From assembly GCF_001261775.1 (NCBI RefSeq), contig NZ_LN868538.1:558001-622000 (forward strand): a stretch of DNA of 64,000 bases, read 5' to 3'. The notes beneath the pieces are model-generated. The model saw only the letters and a list, made by a program, of their open reading frames with translations, ran no database searches and was not told the DNA's origin. The stretch is from Anaeromassilibacillus senegalensis. GTDB taxonomy: Bacteria; Bacillota; Clostridia; Oscillospirales; Acutalibacteraceae. Shown here in pieces: positions 25,061 through 33,083 of the stretch. Position 1 is the stretch's first letter; each line of letters opens with the position of its first letter. A program made the position numbers and the translations under genes.

Positions 25061-25298
25061 GATCCAGCTCCTCTCTCAGTGCCTCGGCGCAATCCCGGCA
25101 CATGCTGATACCGGCAATCTCCATAATCTGCTCAACCGTGCCGCAGAATCGGCAAACCGGGACATGTGGTCTGATGGTGACACTGTGGTCGCCCGCCTCC
25201 TCGATGTCCACGGCCATGCCCGGCGTCCAGCCGACCTGGGCGCGGATGTCTTTAGGGATGGTGATCCCACACTTGGACGTCAACTTTTTGCTTTTCAA
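25041..25298 (-). CDS. AbrB-like regulator fused to a zinc ribbon
   Basis: 85 residues from TTG 25298 behind AAGGGGG. Residues 1-45 are an AbrB/SpoVT swapped-hairpin DNA-binding domain (LTSKCGITIPKDIRAQVGWTPGMAVDIEE). Residues 49-70 hold a four-Cys ribbon (CRFCGTVEQI...SMCRDC). Such small AbrB proteins act as transition-state or antitoxin-type regulators; the added ribbon is unusual. It overlaps the next gene by 20 bases. Confidence 0.75.
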   Translation of the reverse strand: MKSKKLTSKCGITIPKDIRAQVGWTPGMAVDIEEAGDHSVTIRPHVPVCRFCGTVEQIMEIAGISMCRDCAEALREELDHGLTQD

Positions 25299-25310
25299 TG
25301 TTTTGCCCCC

Positions 25311-25913
25311 TTAAATAAGCCTGAAATGCGATTTTACGATTGCATAGATTGCGCCGGGATCGTGATGTGTAGCTATCTTTTTAGCTATATTTTTACGTCG
25401 ATCTTGGCGCTCCTCGCGGTCAACCTTATCGTAATACTCCCGTACATACGGTAATAACTCGCCGACGCTGTCACCAACAATAAAATAGATGTCACCATCG
25501 TCGTTGACGTTGTGCCTGAGACTTCCTGGACAGTACCAACGATTTTCCAGATCTCCGTAACGAATAGGTCTAAGGTCATCCCACTGGCGTTTATGCCTTT
25601 CTAAGTCTTCGATACAGGCCCTAGCCTGCGCCAGAAATGTCTCCGGATCATATGCCACAAAATAGCAGTAGCGGCTGTAATAATACTGTGATACGATCAG
25701 GCACGGTTTGTGCTGCGGAATACGGCACATCCACGCAGCCATAACCTTGGCGCGGGTATCGGCGATCTTTTCAGCTGGGCCGCAGTGCGTAATAGATAAT
25801 CCGCAATCATTGCACTGAACAATCGCCGTTTTAATGCCCTTAAAGTGATAGGTCGTCTCTCTGTACGTTGCCTCTGCTCCACAGCAGGGACAACACGGCA
25901 AATTATTAGGCAT
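25311..25913 (-). CDS. Lar-like zinc-ribbon protein
   Basis: 200 residues. The N-terminal 60 have CCPCCGAEATYRETTYHF and AIVQCNDCGLSITHC, with the AEKIADTRAKVMAAW tail, the pattern of Lar-type restriction-alleviation proteins. The remaining 140 residues (YYYSRYCYFVAYDPETF, DGDIYFIVGDSVGELLPYVREYYDKV) are unfamiliar. Lar modulates type I restriction, which would help incoming phage DNA, but the same ribbon occurs in many phage proteins without shown activity. Confidence 0.6.
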   Translation of the reverse strand: MPNNLPCCPCCGAEATYRETTYHFKGIKTAIVQCNDCGLSITHCGPAEKIADTRAKVMAAWMCRIPQHKPCLIVSQYYYSRYCYFVAYDPETFLAQARACIEDLERHKRQWDDLRPIRYGDLENRWYCPGSLRHNVNDDGDIYFIVGDSVGELLPYVREYYDKVDREERQDRRKNIAKKIATHHDPGAIYAIVKSHFRLI

Positions 25914-26151
25914 CTATGTATCCCTCCTCTTGGGCAATCTTGCGCAGCTTAGCCACCGTGCCAGCTCCGATACCATTGCCGGTCCCGGCCAGCTTATCAA
26001 GGCAGGTCAGATATTGTGCAACCCCAAAAGCCGGTGCGGTGCGGTCAACAAAATCGCACAGCTGCTCGTCCGTCATTTTGCGGATTTTGACCGCCGTCTC
26101 ATGGCGGTCGTGCTCTCCGGGCGTGCGTCTACATCTCCTCTTTTTGGCCAT
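25906..26151 (-). CDS. Small conserved phage protein, unknown
   Basis: 81 residues. Very basic N-terminus (AKKRRCRRTPGEHDRHE), then RKMTDEQLCDFVDRTAPAFG and a helical end. It overlaps neighbours on both sides by 8 and 23 bases, so it is part of the early operon. No recognised family. Confidence 0.55.
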   Translation of the reverse strand: MAKKRRCRRTPGEHDRHETAVKIRKMTDEQLCDFVDRTAPAFGVAQYLTCLDKLAGTGNGIGAGTVAKLRKIAQEEGYIDA

Positions 26152-26542
26152 CCGTATTGTCCTCCTTGCCGATCAGCTCAATGGAGCTGTTATTTTTGGT
26201 CAGGTGCCGCCGCAGGGCGGCGAAATTAGTCCACCAAGGATAATAGATAGAGTACATGCTCTCTTTACGAGCCCGTGCCCAACGCTTGGCCGTAACGCCT
26301 TCAGGAGCTTTTGGCGGGAGCAGGCTTTTCCGGTCCTCCCGATAAAAGCGGCGGCGTTCCTCGCGGTCTTCCACCAGATTCTTCCCATCAATAAATCCAT
26401 TAACATAGACAGCGATTACGTTACGATATGGACCGTCAGGTTGCAGCTTCAATGTGACCTTGTACCCATCTACCATCAGGTCAGCATGGGTATATAGGCT
26501 GGTAGCCAGATTTTCACAGATCGCCCAATTTTCCTTGGTCAT
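26129..26542 (-). CDS. Conserved early phage protein, unknown
   Basis: 137 residues. DLMVDGYKVTLKLQPDGPYRN and IAVYVNGFIDGKNLVED form a beta-rich N-terminus. EERRRFYREDRKSLLPPKAPE and SMYSIYYPWWTNFAALRRHL follow, the latter common to a family of Clostridia phage early proteins. Four-base overlap with the DnaC-like gene upstream. Function not known. Confidence 0.6.
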   Translation of the reverse strand: MTKENWAICENLATSLYTHADLMVDGYKVTLKLQPDGPYRNVIAVYVNGFIDGKNLVEDREERRRFYREDRKSLLPPKAPEGVTAKRWARARKESMYSIYYPWWTNFAALRRHLTKNNSSIELIGKEDNTDGQKEEM

Positions 26543-27507
26543 GTTTTCGCCACCTTTTCCATGCGCTTTTGCAGCCGGATGTCCCGACCAGCAAACTGCA
26601 CCGTCGCGTACGACCCAGCAATCCGAGAGGTGACGCGGTTGGTGTACAGCTTCTCAATTTCGTTCATCGTCAGGTTGGTGCTGATGATAGTGGACCGGGC
26701 AGTGTTGAGTCGGGAGTTAATCAGATCGTATATCTCGCTCTGTGTATACCGCGTCACCATCTCAGCGCCCAGGTCGTCGATCACCAGCAGCTCGCAGCCA
26801 TAGATGACCTCCCTGTACTCCAAGCAGTCCTCCGTCTGTTTAAACTTGGCAGCCTCCAGTTGACTCATCAGCTGGGGGGCCGAGGCGTACATCACCAAGT
26901 GTCCGGAGTGCGCCACGCCGTCGGCAATGGACAGGGAGAGGTGTGTCTTACCGAGGCCCGGAGGGCCCATAAAGATCAGACTCCTTGCGCCCGGAGCAAA
27001 GTCCCTAGCATATCGCCTACAGCTCTCCAGCACGTTGACCATCGTCTGCCTGGTATCTCCATCGTAATAATGGAGACTAAAGCGATCAAATGAGCAATCC
27101 CGCGCGATGGACACATCGCAGAGCTGCTCATACACCAGCTGATTGAGGATTGTTTGCCTGCAAGCGCACATCTTTCCGTCTACGTAGCCGCGATCCTCGC
27201 AGGTCGGGCACTCATATTTGGGCTCCAGGTCCTCCGCGACCACTCCGGCATTGATCATCATCTTATGCAGACGGTCCTTGTCGGCGCTGATCTGAGCCTC
27301 CATCTTCTGCGCCTCGTCGGCGCGACCTCTGATTTTGGCCGCGCCAAGCCGGGCGTGTTGGCGGGCAATCTCCCGCATCATTGCATCGATCTCCGGATGC
27401 GCGACGCGGAGCCATGACCGGTTGGTATCCTGCAGGGCCAGCGCCGCACGGCGGTAAGAGGCCAGTATCTCATCGGCGCGCTGCTCAAGCTTTTTGGGGT
27501 ATTTCAC
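26539..27507 (-). CDS. DnaC/IstB-like helicase-loader ATPase
   Basis: 322 residues from GTG 27507 behind GAGGAGG; the longer frame runs back into the preceding gene and is rejected. N-terminal about 130 residues are a helical coiled region with a four-Cys zinc motif (YECPTCEDRGYVDGKMCACRQ). AAA+ core: Walker A GPPGLGKTH (about residue 195), Walker B LLVIDDLGAEM, sensor TIISTNLTMNE. Such proteins load the replicative helicase. In a replicative-transposition phage this may help set up replication at the Mu-like strand-transfer fork, alongside MuB. Confidence 0.88.
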   Translation of the reverse strand: MKYPKKLEQRADEILASYRRAALALQDTNRSWLRVAHPEIDAMMREIARQHARLGAAKIRGRADEAQKMEAQISADKDRLHKMMINAGVVAEDLEPKYECPTCEDRGYVDGKMCACRQTILNQLVYEQLCDVSIARDCSFDRFSLHYYDGDTRQTMVNVLESCRRYARDFAPGARSLIFMGPPGLGKTHLSLSIADGVAHSGHLVMYASAPQLMSQLEAAKFKQTEDCLEYREVIYGCELLVIDDLGAEMVTRYTQSEIYDLINSRLNTARSTIISTNLTMNEIEKLYTNRVTSRIAGSYATVQFAGRDIRLQKRMEKVAKT

Positions 27508-28024
27508 GACAGCCCTCCTCTCTGTTTGACAAGGAAGGGGTGTCCAGAAATCGGACTTTATTCGGGAGCACCTCATGGACTGTTCCATCTTCGTATTCAA
27601 TAATAGCAAACGCTCTGAGGAGAGTCCCGCCCAATTGACCATGCGGTACATCAGATGGATCTATCGCCCAGCTCACATCCTCCCAACGATGCCAGATTGC
27701 TTTACGACCATTGACCAGGCATAAGCGGCCAATTGAGCGATAATCATCGCTCGCCTCAGACGGGATGTCCGGTATAACTGGGATGTCTGGCTCGTCCGCT
27801 TGCACAGATTGCAGTTCCATGGGATCAACGCCGTGCAGTTGATTAAGCGTCACGCCAAATACTTTTGCCATCAAGATTTTCGCGCTTGTGGATGGATTAT
27901 ATTCTCCGCATTCATACCCACAAACAGTTGTCTGGCTCACTCCAATTTGATCTCCGAGCTCTTTTTGCGTCCATCTGTGTGCTTTGCGTAGCATTTTAAT
28001 ATTTTTCCCCAGCGTGTTTTCCAA
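27485..28024 (-). CDS. XRE-family transcriptional regulator
   Basis: 179 residues. Residues 8-62 are an XRE helix-turn-helix (MLRKAHRWTQKELGDQIGVSQTTVCGYECGEYNPS, AKVFGVTLNQL). The rest has an acidic Pro-rich linker and a beta-rich domain (RSIGRLCLVNGRKAIWHRWED, AFAIIEYEDGTVHEVLPNKVRFLD). It overlaps the DnaC-like gene. Likely a DNA-binding regulator in the early region, role unknown. Confidence 0.85.
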   Translation of the reverse strand: MENTLGKNIKMLRKAHRWTQKELGDQIGVSQTTVCGYECGEYNPSTSAKILMAKVFGVTLNQLHGVDPMELQSVQADEPDIPVIPDIPSEASDDYRSIGRLCLVNGRKAIWHRWEDVSWAIDPSDVPHGQLGGTLLRAFAIIEYEDGTVHEVLPNKVRFLDTPSLSNREEGCREIPQKA

Positions 28025-28026
28025 GA

Positions 28027-28233
28027 TTATCTCCTTTCTGCCATTATTTGTGCGCCCGTCACACCAAAAATCTGTTCCAGCGCGGCCAATGCGCGGCCTG
28101 TAGGCTCGCGCAGTCCATTTTCGTAGCTTACGACAGCGGAGTATGAGAGCCCGGTTTTATTCGCAAGCTCTTTCTGTGTCCAGCCGCGCGCCTTGCGCAG
28201 ATTTCTGATATTTTGCGCCAGTGTGGTCTTCAT
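28027..28233 (-). CDS. Small XRE-family repressor
   Basis: 68 residues, nearly all one helix-turn-helix: LRKARGWTQKELANKTGLSYSAVVSYENGLREPTGRALAALEQIFGVTG. It closely resembles the N-terminus of the plus-strand master repressor (YENGLREPTGRA vs YENNLREPNGRT). A second early XRE protein follows two bases later. Two adjacent XRE genes suggest a local switch or anti-immunity function; inference only. Confidence 0.82.
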   Translation of the reverse strand: MKTTLAQNIRNLRKARGWTQKELANKTGLSYSAVVSYENGLREPTGRALAALEQIFGVTGAQIMAERR

Positions 28234-28326
28234 ACGATCACCTTCTTTGCGATTGCCTCGCTCTGCATTGTTACGGGCTTGCGACCGTCGCCCTGATGGG
28301 CGGCTGCATTAAGGCGGCGGGCGGCA

Positions 28327-28545
28327 TCAGCCGCCCAGATAGGAGAGTGCGCGACGGAGGATATGCATGATACAAGTGTCACAGATATGCTCCGCATCGG
28401 TGTGGTCGTGGACGTAATGGATATGCACGGATGTGTAGTTGCCACCTCCGGACGCATTGACTTTGCGGTCAAGATTGCACTGGCTGGGAGATTCAATGGG
28501 CTTTCCGCATACATCGCAGGTGTAATGTACGACTGTCGTTTTCAT
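28327..28545 (-). CDS. Small zinc-ribbon protein, unknown
   Basis: 72 residues. VHYTCDVCGKPI and AEHICDTCIMHILRRAL give two CxxC knuckles separated by about 40 residues, with HIHYVHDH between. Four-base overlap with the membrane protein gene upstream. Probably a nucleic-acid or protein-binding small zinc protein. Confidence 0.65.
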   Translation of the reverse strand: MKTTVVHYTCDVCGKPIESPSQCNLDRKVNASGGGNYTSVHIHYVHDHTDAEHICDTCIMHILRRALSYLGG

Positions 28546-28853
28546 TGCTTTTCTTCGTCCTCCTCAAAATATGGATAAAACGTATGCCTACAATTGAAGG
28601 GCGGCGGACCAGCATTGCGGCCAGCGGCGTATCCCGCTCTGTGGCCTGTATCGTACCCTTCATCCACTCCGGAGCGGTGGCCAAAGATTAAACCCAGTGC
28701 AAAGGCCACCATGAGTGCGACAAAGATTGTCAGCAATGCAATCTCGCCGTCGATCCGATACGTCGCAAATATGCGATCGGCCAAACGGGATACCAGGTAT
28801 CCCACCCACAGGCCGCAGGCCCACGGCACGAGATGTGGCAGATATTTCTTCAT
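28542..28853 (-). CDS. Small membrane protein with MuF-like NCRH motif tail
   Basis: 103 residues from ATG 28853 (GGAGGCGGG site). Two membrane helices (about residues 5-25 and 37-60) are followed by a Gly-rich stretch and the end PPFNCRHTFYPYFEEDEEKQ. The last motif is nearly identical to NCRHSFYPYY of the phage's own minor capsid protein 2 (near 17518). It overlaps the preceding small membrane protein gene by four bases. Function unknown. Confidence 0.7.
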   Translation of the reverse strand: MKKYLPHLVPWACGLWVGYLVSRLADRIFATYRIDGEIALLTIFVALMVAFALGLIFGHRSGVDEGYDTGHRAGYAAGRNAGPPPFNCRHTFYPYFEEDEEKQ

Positions 28854-29020
28854 CTGGCCCGCCTCCTCTCCGGTATGGCGAGCAGCACACCGGCGATGCC
28901 GATCAGCGGCAGCATCCAAGCGGCGGTGGCCAGGTAATCCCCGGCGTACAACTGCATCGTGGCGACGCCGCACAGTAAGCCAACGGCCCATGGGAGTATG
29001 TAACGAGTGCAATTTTTCAT
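28850..29020 (-). CDS. Very small membrane protein
   Basis: 56 residues from ATG 29020 with GAGGAGG 6-8 bases upstream. Two hydrophobic segments: ILPWAVGLLCGVATMQLY and TAAWMLPLIGIAGVLLAI, then ERRRAR. ATGA overlap with the next small membrane protein, which starts with the similar LVPWACGLWVGYL, so the two may be paralogues or partners. Confidence 0.65.
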   Translation of the reverse strand: MKNCTRYILPWAVGLLCGVATMQLYAGDYLATAAWMLPLIGIAGVLLAIPERRRAR

Positions 29021-29055
29021 GAAGTCTTCCTCCTCAAAACTGATTTAAACCGGCT

Positions 29056-30048
29056 TTAAACAACCGTTATACCCTTGGCTCCTGCCGCCGCCAGCAGATG
29101 CTTGTAATCCACGCTGCTGGTTGTAACGGCGTTATTGTAGATTTTAACTGCGCTCCGGATCGCGTGCGGCGTCTTTGCGATCGACCACAAAAAATTCAAC
29201 TCTTTTTCCATGCCTTGTTGGTCGAGATGAGGAAAAAGCTTTCGGACATCTTCAAGCTGTGTTTCTTCGGTCCGGCATTTGCATTCCTGTATCATACGGT
29301 TCCAAAACTGCCGCATGTCGTCGGCCTTAATATTTTCAATAAAGCGGAGTACGTAGGTATTGCCCATCAAGACAAGAGCCGTGCCCTCCTGACATGTATC
29401 TAAATTGGGATCAGATAGACGCCGCAGCGTCTCCAGCGTACTTTTGGGCAGCTCCTGCGCTTCATCTACAACGATCACCTTCTTGCTGCCGTCAAGTTTT
29501 TTCCGGATTTCCCTATAGCGATCCATCCGGTTTTGAGAGAGAGACACGCCCAATCGAATGGCTATCTCATTGATGACTTCGTTAGGATATTTGCATCCAT
29601 ATCCCGCGCTGATCCTTATTACAAACCCTTCGTTATCCCGAGCGTACTGGTACGACGCCATCGTTTTTCCGACTCCGGCATCACCGTGGATGATCAGGAT
29701 TCCGCCCATCAGACGGCAATATTCGATCATGTGATATACCTTCTCAGAAATGGAGGTTGGCACGTACTCAAATTCGCTGATAAGTTTCAGCGGGTGTGAT
29801 TCCTCAAACGTAGTCTGCTTTTCCTTGAAGCCAAAATAATTTGCCAGGCGCTTCTCCAGCAGGGGGATATCCCCTTTATAAGTCCCTTTGAGGTATTCCG
29901 GGAAGACAGCGCCACCTTTATATCCAAGCTGATCTCCCAAAGCAGTCCTTGTGATTTTGCTGGGATCGTCTTTAGCTTTCCGGTCCTCCACCTCAAAAAA
30001 TTTCTTTAACGCTGCCTGCAACTCTGGATTAAACTTCTTTTCATTCAT
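29056..30048 (-). CDS. MuB-like target-selection ATPase
   Basis: 330 residues. An N-terminal lambda-repressor-like helix-turn-helix (TALGDQLGYKGGAVFPEYLKG, residues about 35-55), then an AAA+ domain: Walker A HGDAGVGKT (121-129), Walker B KVIVVDEAQELP, then GTALVLMGNTY sensor strand. MuB binds DNA non-specifically, brings target DNA to the transpososome and gives target immunity. The gene lies directly downstream of the transposase, overlapping by eight bases, as in Mu. Confidence 0.9.
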   Translation of the reverse strand: MNEKKFNPELQAALKKFFEVEDRKAKDDPSKITRTALGDQLGYKGGAVFPEYLKGTYKGDIPLLEKRLANYFGFKEKQTTFEESHPLKLISEFEYVPTSISEKVYHMIEYCRLMGGILIIHGDAGVGKTMASYQYARDNEGFVIRISAGYGCKYPNEVINEIAIRLGVSLSQNRMDRYREIRKKLDGSKKVIVVDEAQELPKSTLETLRRLSDPNLDTCQEGTALVLMGNTYVLRFIENIKADDMRQFWNRMIQECKCRTEETQLEDVRKLFPHLDQQGMEKELNFLWSIAKTPHAIRSAVKIYNNAVTTSSVDYKHLLAAAGAKGITVV

Positions 30049-32017
30049 CTTCGCGCGCTCCTTTCAGTCTTCTGGCATTTTCAAGCATCAATTCCAATGG
30101 CATATCCTGTCCAACGACAGCAGATGTTTGGTATTGGACTTCATTAGCTCCAAACAGCTCAACGATCTGCCCCATGGGTGATTCTGCGTCAACGGCCTTT
30201 TCCAGATTGCGGTGCGCTTGGATCATGGTAAGGTCGAGAGCCGTCATACGCTCTTCCTTGCTGAGCATCTTGTCCTTGGCCCATTCTTTAATCCGCTTGT
30301 TGTAGCGGTTGATCTTGCTCATACCAGCCTTGATCTGCTCAACCTCCGCGCCGTAGGCCGCGACGGCCTCCTCGTCGGCGGGAACAGTCATGATGTATCT
30401 GTCCTCCAGGTCGTAAACCCTCACAGATGACAGGTCATCAGGATCGTAGCGGTAATAGACTTTTTCGCCCTGCCATTCTTCCAGAAATTCCGGAGTCCAA
30501 TAATCAATGCTGTATCCAGCGATCGTGTTTCGTACGCCGCGCCGCCCAACCTTTACCGCGCGCGAACTGCGCATCATCATGAGATTGAGGTCGGCGTCGC
30601 TCTGCGGACGCCGGATAACCTTCCTGTGTTCCATGTATACCTGTATTTTAGGTTTTCCCCGATCGGCTTTTGACTGGCCGTTATACGGAAGATAGTTGTA
30701 GTATCCAGACATGAAGTCGTCTACAATCTTGATAATCTCTTTGTCGGTTGGGATTTTTTTGCTTTTCAAGAGCTTCATGTGCCCTTCGGGGCGTTCTGCA
30801 ATGGTGCCGCCACAAAAGCTGTTAATCTCGCGGGACAGCATCTCTTTAACATCCAAAAAAATCCTTTCAATGATCTTTGCTTCCGGATTTCCGGGAATGG
30901 CATTGACCATCTTGATACCTAAGCGATCAAATACTGGCGGCGGCAAAAACTCGTCCTGTTGGGATTTGCGTTTGCGGTGGCCGCGTCCGCCAACATCATG
31001 CACCAAAAACTCGCTGCCGTTGTCCACCAGCAGGTTTTTGGGGACGCCGTTCTGCTTGATTGCGCGCCGCAGAGCGCTCAGCGTAGCGTCGGCGCACGGC
31101 GAAAATGTCACCTGCCAGCCGACGAACGCAGTCGATCTCACATCCAGATAGGCTGTAAGATACAACCGGTGCGGAACCCCAGATTCCGAAAGAGAGAAGA
31201 AGTCAAAGGTATGGTTGTCCGCCACCCACCAGTCGTTGGACTCCATCCCGTCAATCGTGCGGAGCATATACGGAGCCATGCGGTCATGGAGGGCTTTTCC
31301 GCCCTTGCGCTCATACAAATTGACTGCTGCCGGGATATCGCTTTCAATGCGCCGCCTGAAGCAGCTGTATGTACGGTCTTCGGGGATTGTGCGGAGCAGT
31401 TCCGGCTTTTTTTCGGCCAGATACTCTTTGGTTTTTACGGCGCATTGACTGACCGACAATTTTTCGTCAAAGTAGTAGGTCAGAAAGACCCGCCACACAA
31501 AATCGTCCATCTTGCTCTGCCCCTTGCGCCAGAGGCCGCGCTTGTCCACCAGTCCGTCGTAGTCGTTGGACTTGTACGCGCGCTGGCGGCTGTAGAGGAT
31601 GTCGCGGGAGATGCGCACGTCCGGATACTTGGCCCGGCACTGCGCGATGTACTCCGCATCCGCCGCGTCCTTGTCCTTGCGGGGCGAGCGGTAGCCCTGC
31701 CAGTCCTGGATGATCGTGATCCAGCGGCTGATCTCCTCGCGCTGGGCGGCGGTGTATGTGTCCAGCGGCTTGGGCTCTTTGGCTGGTTGCGCCTTTTTGG
31801 GCTTGCGCAACTCGGGAGGGAGCTCAAGTCCATGCTGGCGGTAGTATTTGATCTGTAGCTCAGGGGCAATGTCCGCAAGCTTTATTTTATAGATTGGTCT
31901 GTTTTTTTTGCTTTGAATTATTTCTCCTGGGAGCTTGTAGGATTGGATTGCCAATTGTACATTACGCTCGCTGCAGCCCTTGAGCTCTGCAAGCTCCTTG
32001 GTCGATATTGTAATCAC
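30041..32017 (-). CDS. MuA-type DDE transposase
   Basis: 658 residues. Residues 1-60 form a winged-helix domain (STKELAELKGCSERNVQLAIQ), then helical end-binding domains. The catalytic core has Asp267 in ADNHTFD, Asp332 in LLVDNGSEF and Glu384 in AKIIERIF. MuA has D269, D336 and E392, so spacing is almost the same. C-terminal Mu-transpos_C region (VYYRYDPDDLSSVRVYDLEDRYI) and a basic tail that would contact the MuB-like ATPase. It cuts phage ends and joins them to random target DNA for integration and lytic replicative transposition. Confidence 0.95.
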   Translation of the reverse strand: MITISTKELAELKGCSERNVQLAIQSYKLPGEIIQSKKNRPIYKIKLADIAPELQIKYYRQHGLELPPELRKPKKAQPAKEPKPLDTYTAAQREEISRWITIIQDWQGYRSPRKDKDAADAEYIAQCRAKYPDVRISRDILYSRQRAYKSNDYDGLVDKRGLWRKGQSKMDDFVWRVFLTYYFDEKLSVSQCAVKTKEYLAEKKPELLRTIPEDRTYSCFRRRIESDIPAAVNLYERKGGKALHDRMAPYMLRTIDGMESNDWWVADNHTFDFFSLSESGVPHRLYLTAYLDVRSTAFVGWQVTFSPCADATLSALRRAIKQNGVPKNLLVDNGSEFLVHDVGGRGHRKRKSQQDEFLPPPVFDRLGIKMVNAIPGNPEAKIIERIFLDVKEMLSREINSFCGGTIAERPEGHMKLLKSKKIPTDKEIIKIVDDFMSGYYNYLPYNGQSKADRGKPKIQVYMEHRKVIRRPQSDADLNLMMMRSSRAVKVGRRGVRNTIAGYSIDYWTPEFLEEWQGEKVYYRYDPDDLSSVRVYDLEDRYIMTVPADEEAVAAYGAEVEQIKAGMSKINRYNKRIKEWAKDKMLSKEERMTALDLTMIQAHRNLEKAVDAESPMGQIVELFGANEVQYQTSAVVGQDMPLELMLENARRLKGAREDE

Positions 32018-32117
32018 ATTGTCACCTGCTTTCGGCCTGCCTCATCGGCACCGGGCGGCCAGACCTCGGTGGACGCCCTTGCGGGCGTTTCGGCGTTTTA
32101 CACACGTTTTTAAAAAC

Positions 32118-32354
32118 TTACAATGATAAGAGCAGGATACCAAGTAGAGCACCTAAAAAAGCCCCTAACGCATAAGCGAGATAAATCCAAATCCTTTGAG
32201 GCCGACGAAATTGCCCTTCGTCGGCTTTCATTATTTCAATTGCAATACCAACAACTTTTGCTACATCCCTTATTCTTAGGCTGCATTCTTCATTCTGTCT
32301 GTTTGCATTTGAGTCATTTACCGTAGCCGCCTCTTTTTGCTGCATATCCTCCAT
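32118..32354 (-). CDS. Small single-pass membrane protein
   Basis: 78 residues. Charged N-terminal 55 residues, then the membrane helix IYLAYALGAFLGALLGILLLSL at the C-terminus (tail-anchored topology). Encoded between the Ner-like repressor cluster and the transposase. No family recognised; semi-essential early genes of this kind occur in many transposable phages. Confidence 0.6.
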   Translation of the reverse strand: MEDMQQKEAATVNDSNANRQNEECSLRIRDVAKVVGIAIEIMKADEGQFRRPQRIWIYLAYALGAFLGALLGILLLSL

Positions 32355-32366
32355 GAGTGCGTCCTC

Positions 32367-32591
32367 CTATCTGGCCCAGTGCCCACCGGTCGAGTAATCC
32401 CATTCAATGGTCCCATCGGGATACTGCCGTACACCGTGAGCCTTGAGCGTCCAGCCGTCTTTGAGCCGTTCCATGCTCACTGATTCATTGCAGATATTTG
32501 TGCAGAGATACTCATCTCCGTTGCGGTTGGTGTAGATTTCTCCGATTTGCGGGGCGATGCGGACGGGATAACCTTTAAGTGTTTTTGTCAT
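32367..32591 (-). CDS. Small early phage protein, unknown
   Basis: 74 residues. GYPVRIAPQIGEIYTNRNGDEYLCTNICNESVSMERLKDGWTLKAHG reads as a small beta-barrel. The end YPDGTIEWDYSTGGHWAR is rich in aromatics. Resembles small proteins found in Clostridia phages next to early regulators. No function inferred. Confidence 0.6.
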   Translation of the reverse strand: MTKTLKGYPVRIAPQIGEIYTNRNGDEYLCTNICNESVSMERLKDGWTLKAHGVRQYPDGTIEWDYSTGGHWAR

Positions 32592-32604
32592 TGCTTTTCC
32601 TCCA

Positions 32605-32754
32605 TTATTTCTCTCTCATTGCTTCCCGGAAGCGTTCCACTGCCTCTTTTGACATACCGTCTGGTTTCGTTTCTGGCTCTAAGAGCGCCGTTCTCATCGC
32701 TTTTGCAATGATGTCAGTCATTTCTTCGACGCTTAAATCAATAGTGATATTCAT
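32605..32754 (-). CDS. Very small early phage protein
   Basis: 49 residues from ATG 32754 behind AAAGGAG. Sequence NITIDLSVEEMTDIIAKAM then AVERFREAMREK; amphipathic helices. Tight spacing with the Ner-like gene upstream (two bases) and the next gene downstream supports its reality. Unknown role. Confidence 0.55.
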   Translation of the reverse strand: MNITIDLSVEEMTDIIAKAMRTALLEPETKPDGMSKEAVERFREAMREK

Positions 32755-32756
32755 GA

Positions 32757-32975
32757 TTAAGCTCCTTTCGGTTTGACAAAAATATCATCAATCCTGCAGC
32801 CCAGCACCCTTGCAATTTCCCTAGCTCGCAGGTGATTGGTCATTTTGGTGCTTCCGTCTTCCAATCGGTAAATAGAGTTTATCGGGAGACCTGCTGCAAC
32901 CGCCAGCCGGTACGGCGTCATATTTGCTTTTTCTCGATGATTTTGTAACTCGGTAACGTTTACTTTCAGCAACAT
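32757..32975 (-). CDS. Ner-like XRE regulator, first gene of early operon
   Basis: 72 residues with one XRE helix-turn-helix (NMTPYRLAVAAGLPINSIYRLEDGSTKMT, IARVLGCRIDDIFV). It starts behind GAGGG and is the first gene after the early promoter. In Mu, Ner occupies this place, opposite the repressor gene, and shuts down the early and repressor promoters. Same role inferred here. Confidence 0.82.
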   Translation of the reverse strand: MLLKVNVTELQNHREKANMTPYRLAVAAGLPINSIYRLEDGSTKMTNHLRAREIARVLGCRIDDIFVKPKGA

Positions 32976-32995
32976 CTATTCCACCCTCTTTGTTT

Positions 32996-33083
32996 CCATT
33001 TGTATATGTCATCCTTATTGTATCATTTCCAATTGTATACGTCAAGGGCGATTTTTGCTACTTTTATTTACATTTGTATATAG
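32996..33083. promoter_or_regulatory. Operator cluster: three copies of ATTTGTATATGTC-like motif
   Basis: Copies at 32996-33010 (CCATTTGTATATGTC), 33029-33043 (CCAATTGTATACGTC) and 33070-33083 (ACATTTGTATATAG), all in the same orientation, start-to-start distances 33 and 41 bases (near three and four helical turns). They overlap both promoters and are likely repressor or Ner-like binding sites. Confidence 0.75.
33017..33045 (-). promoter_or_regulatory. Early promoter (minus strand)
   Basis: TTGACG (33040-33045 as complement), 17-base spacer, TACAAT (33017-33022 as complement), about 45 bases upstream of the Ner-like gene. The second operator copy covers the -35 box. Confidence 0.8.

Noticed and set aside
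28230..28514. 94-codon frame overlapping the zinc-ribbon gene
   Set aside because: Ends with an ATGA overlap, but its body is out of frame with the better-supported 72-residue protein and has no start site of its own.
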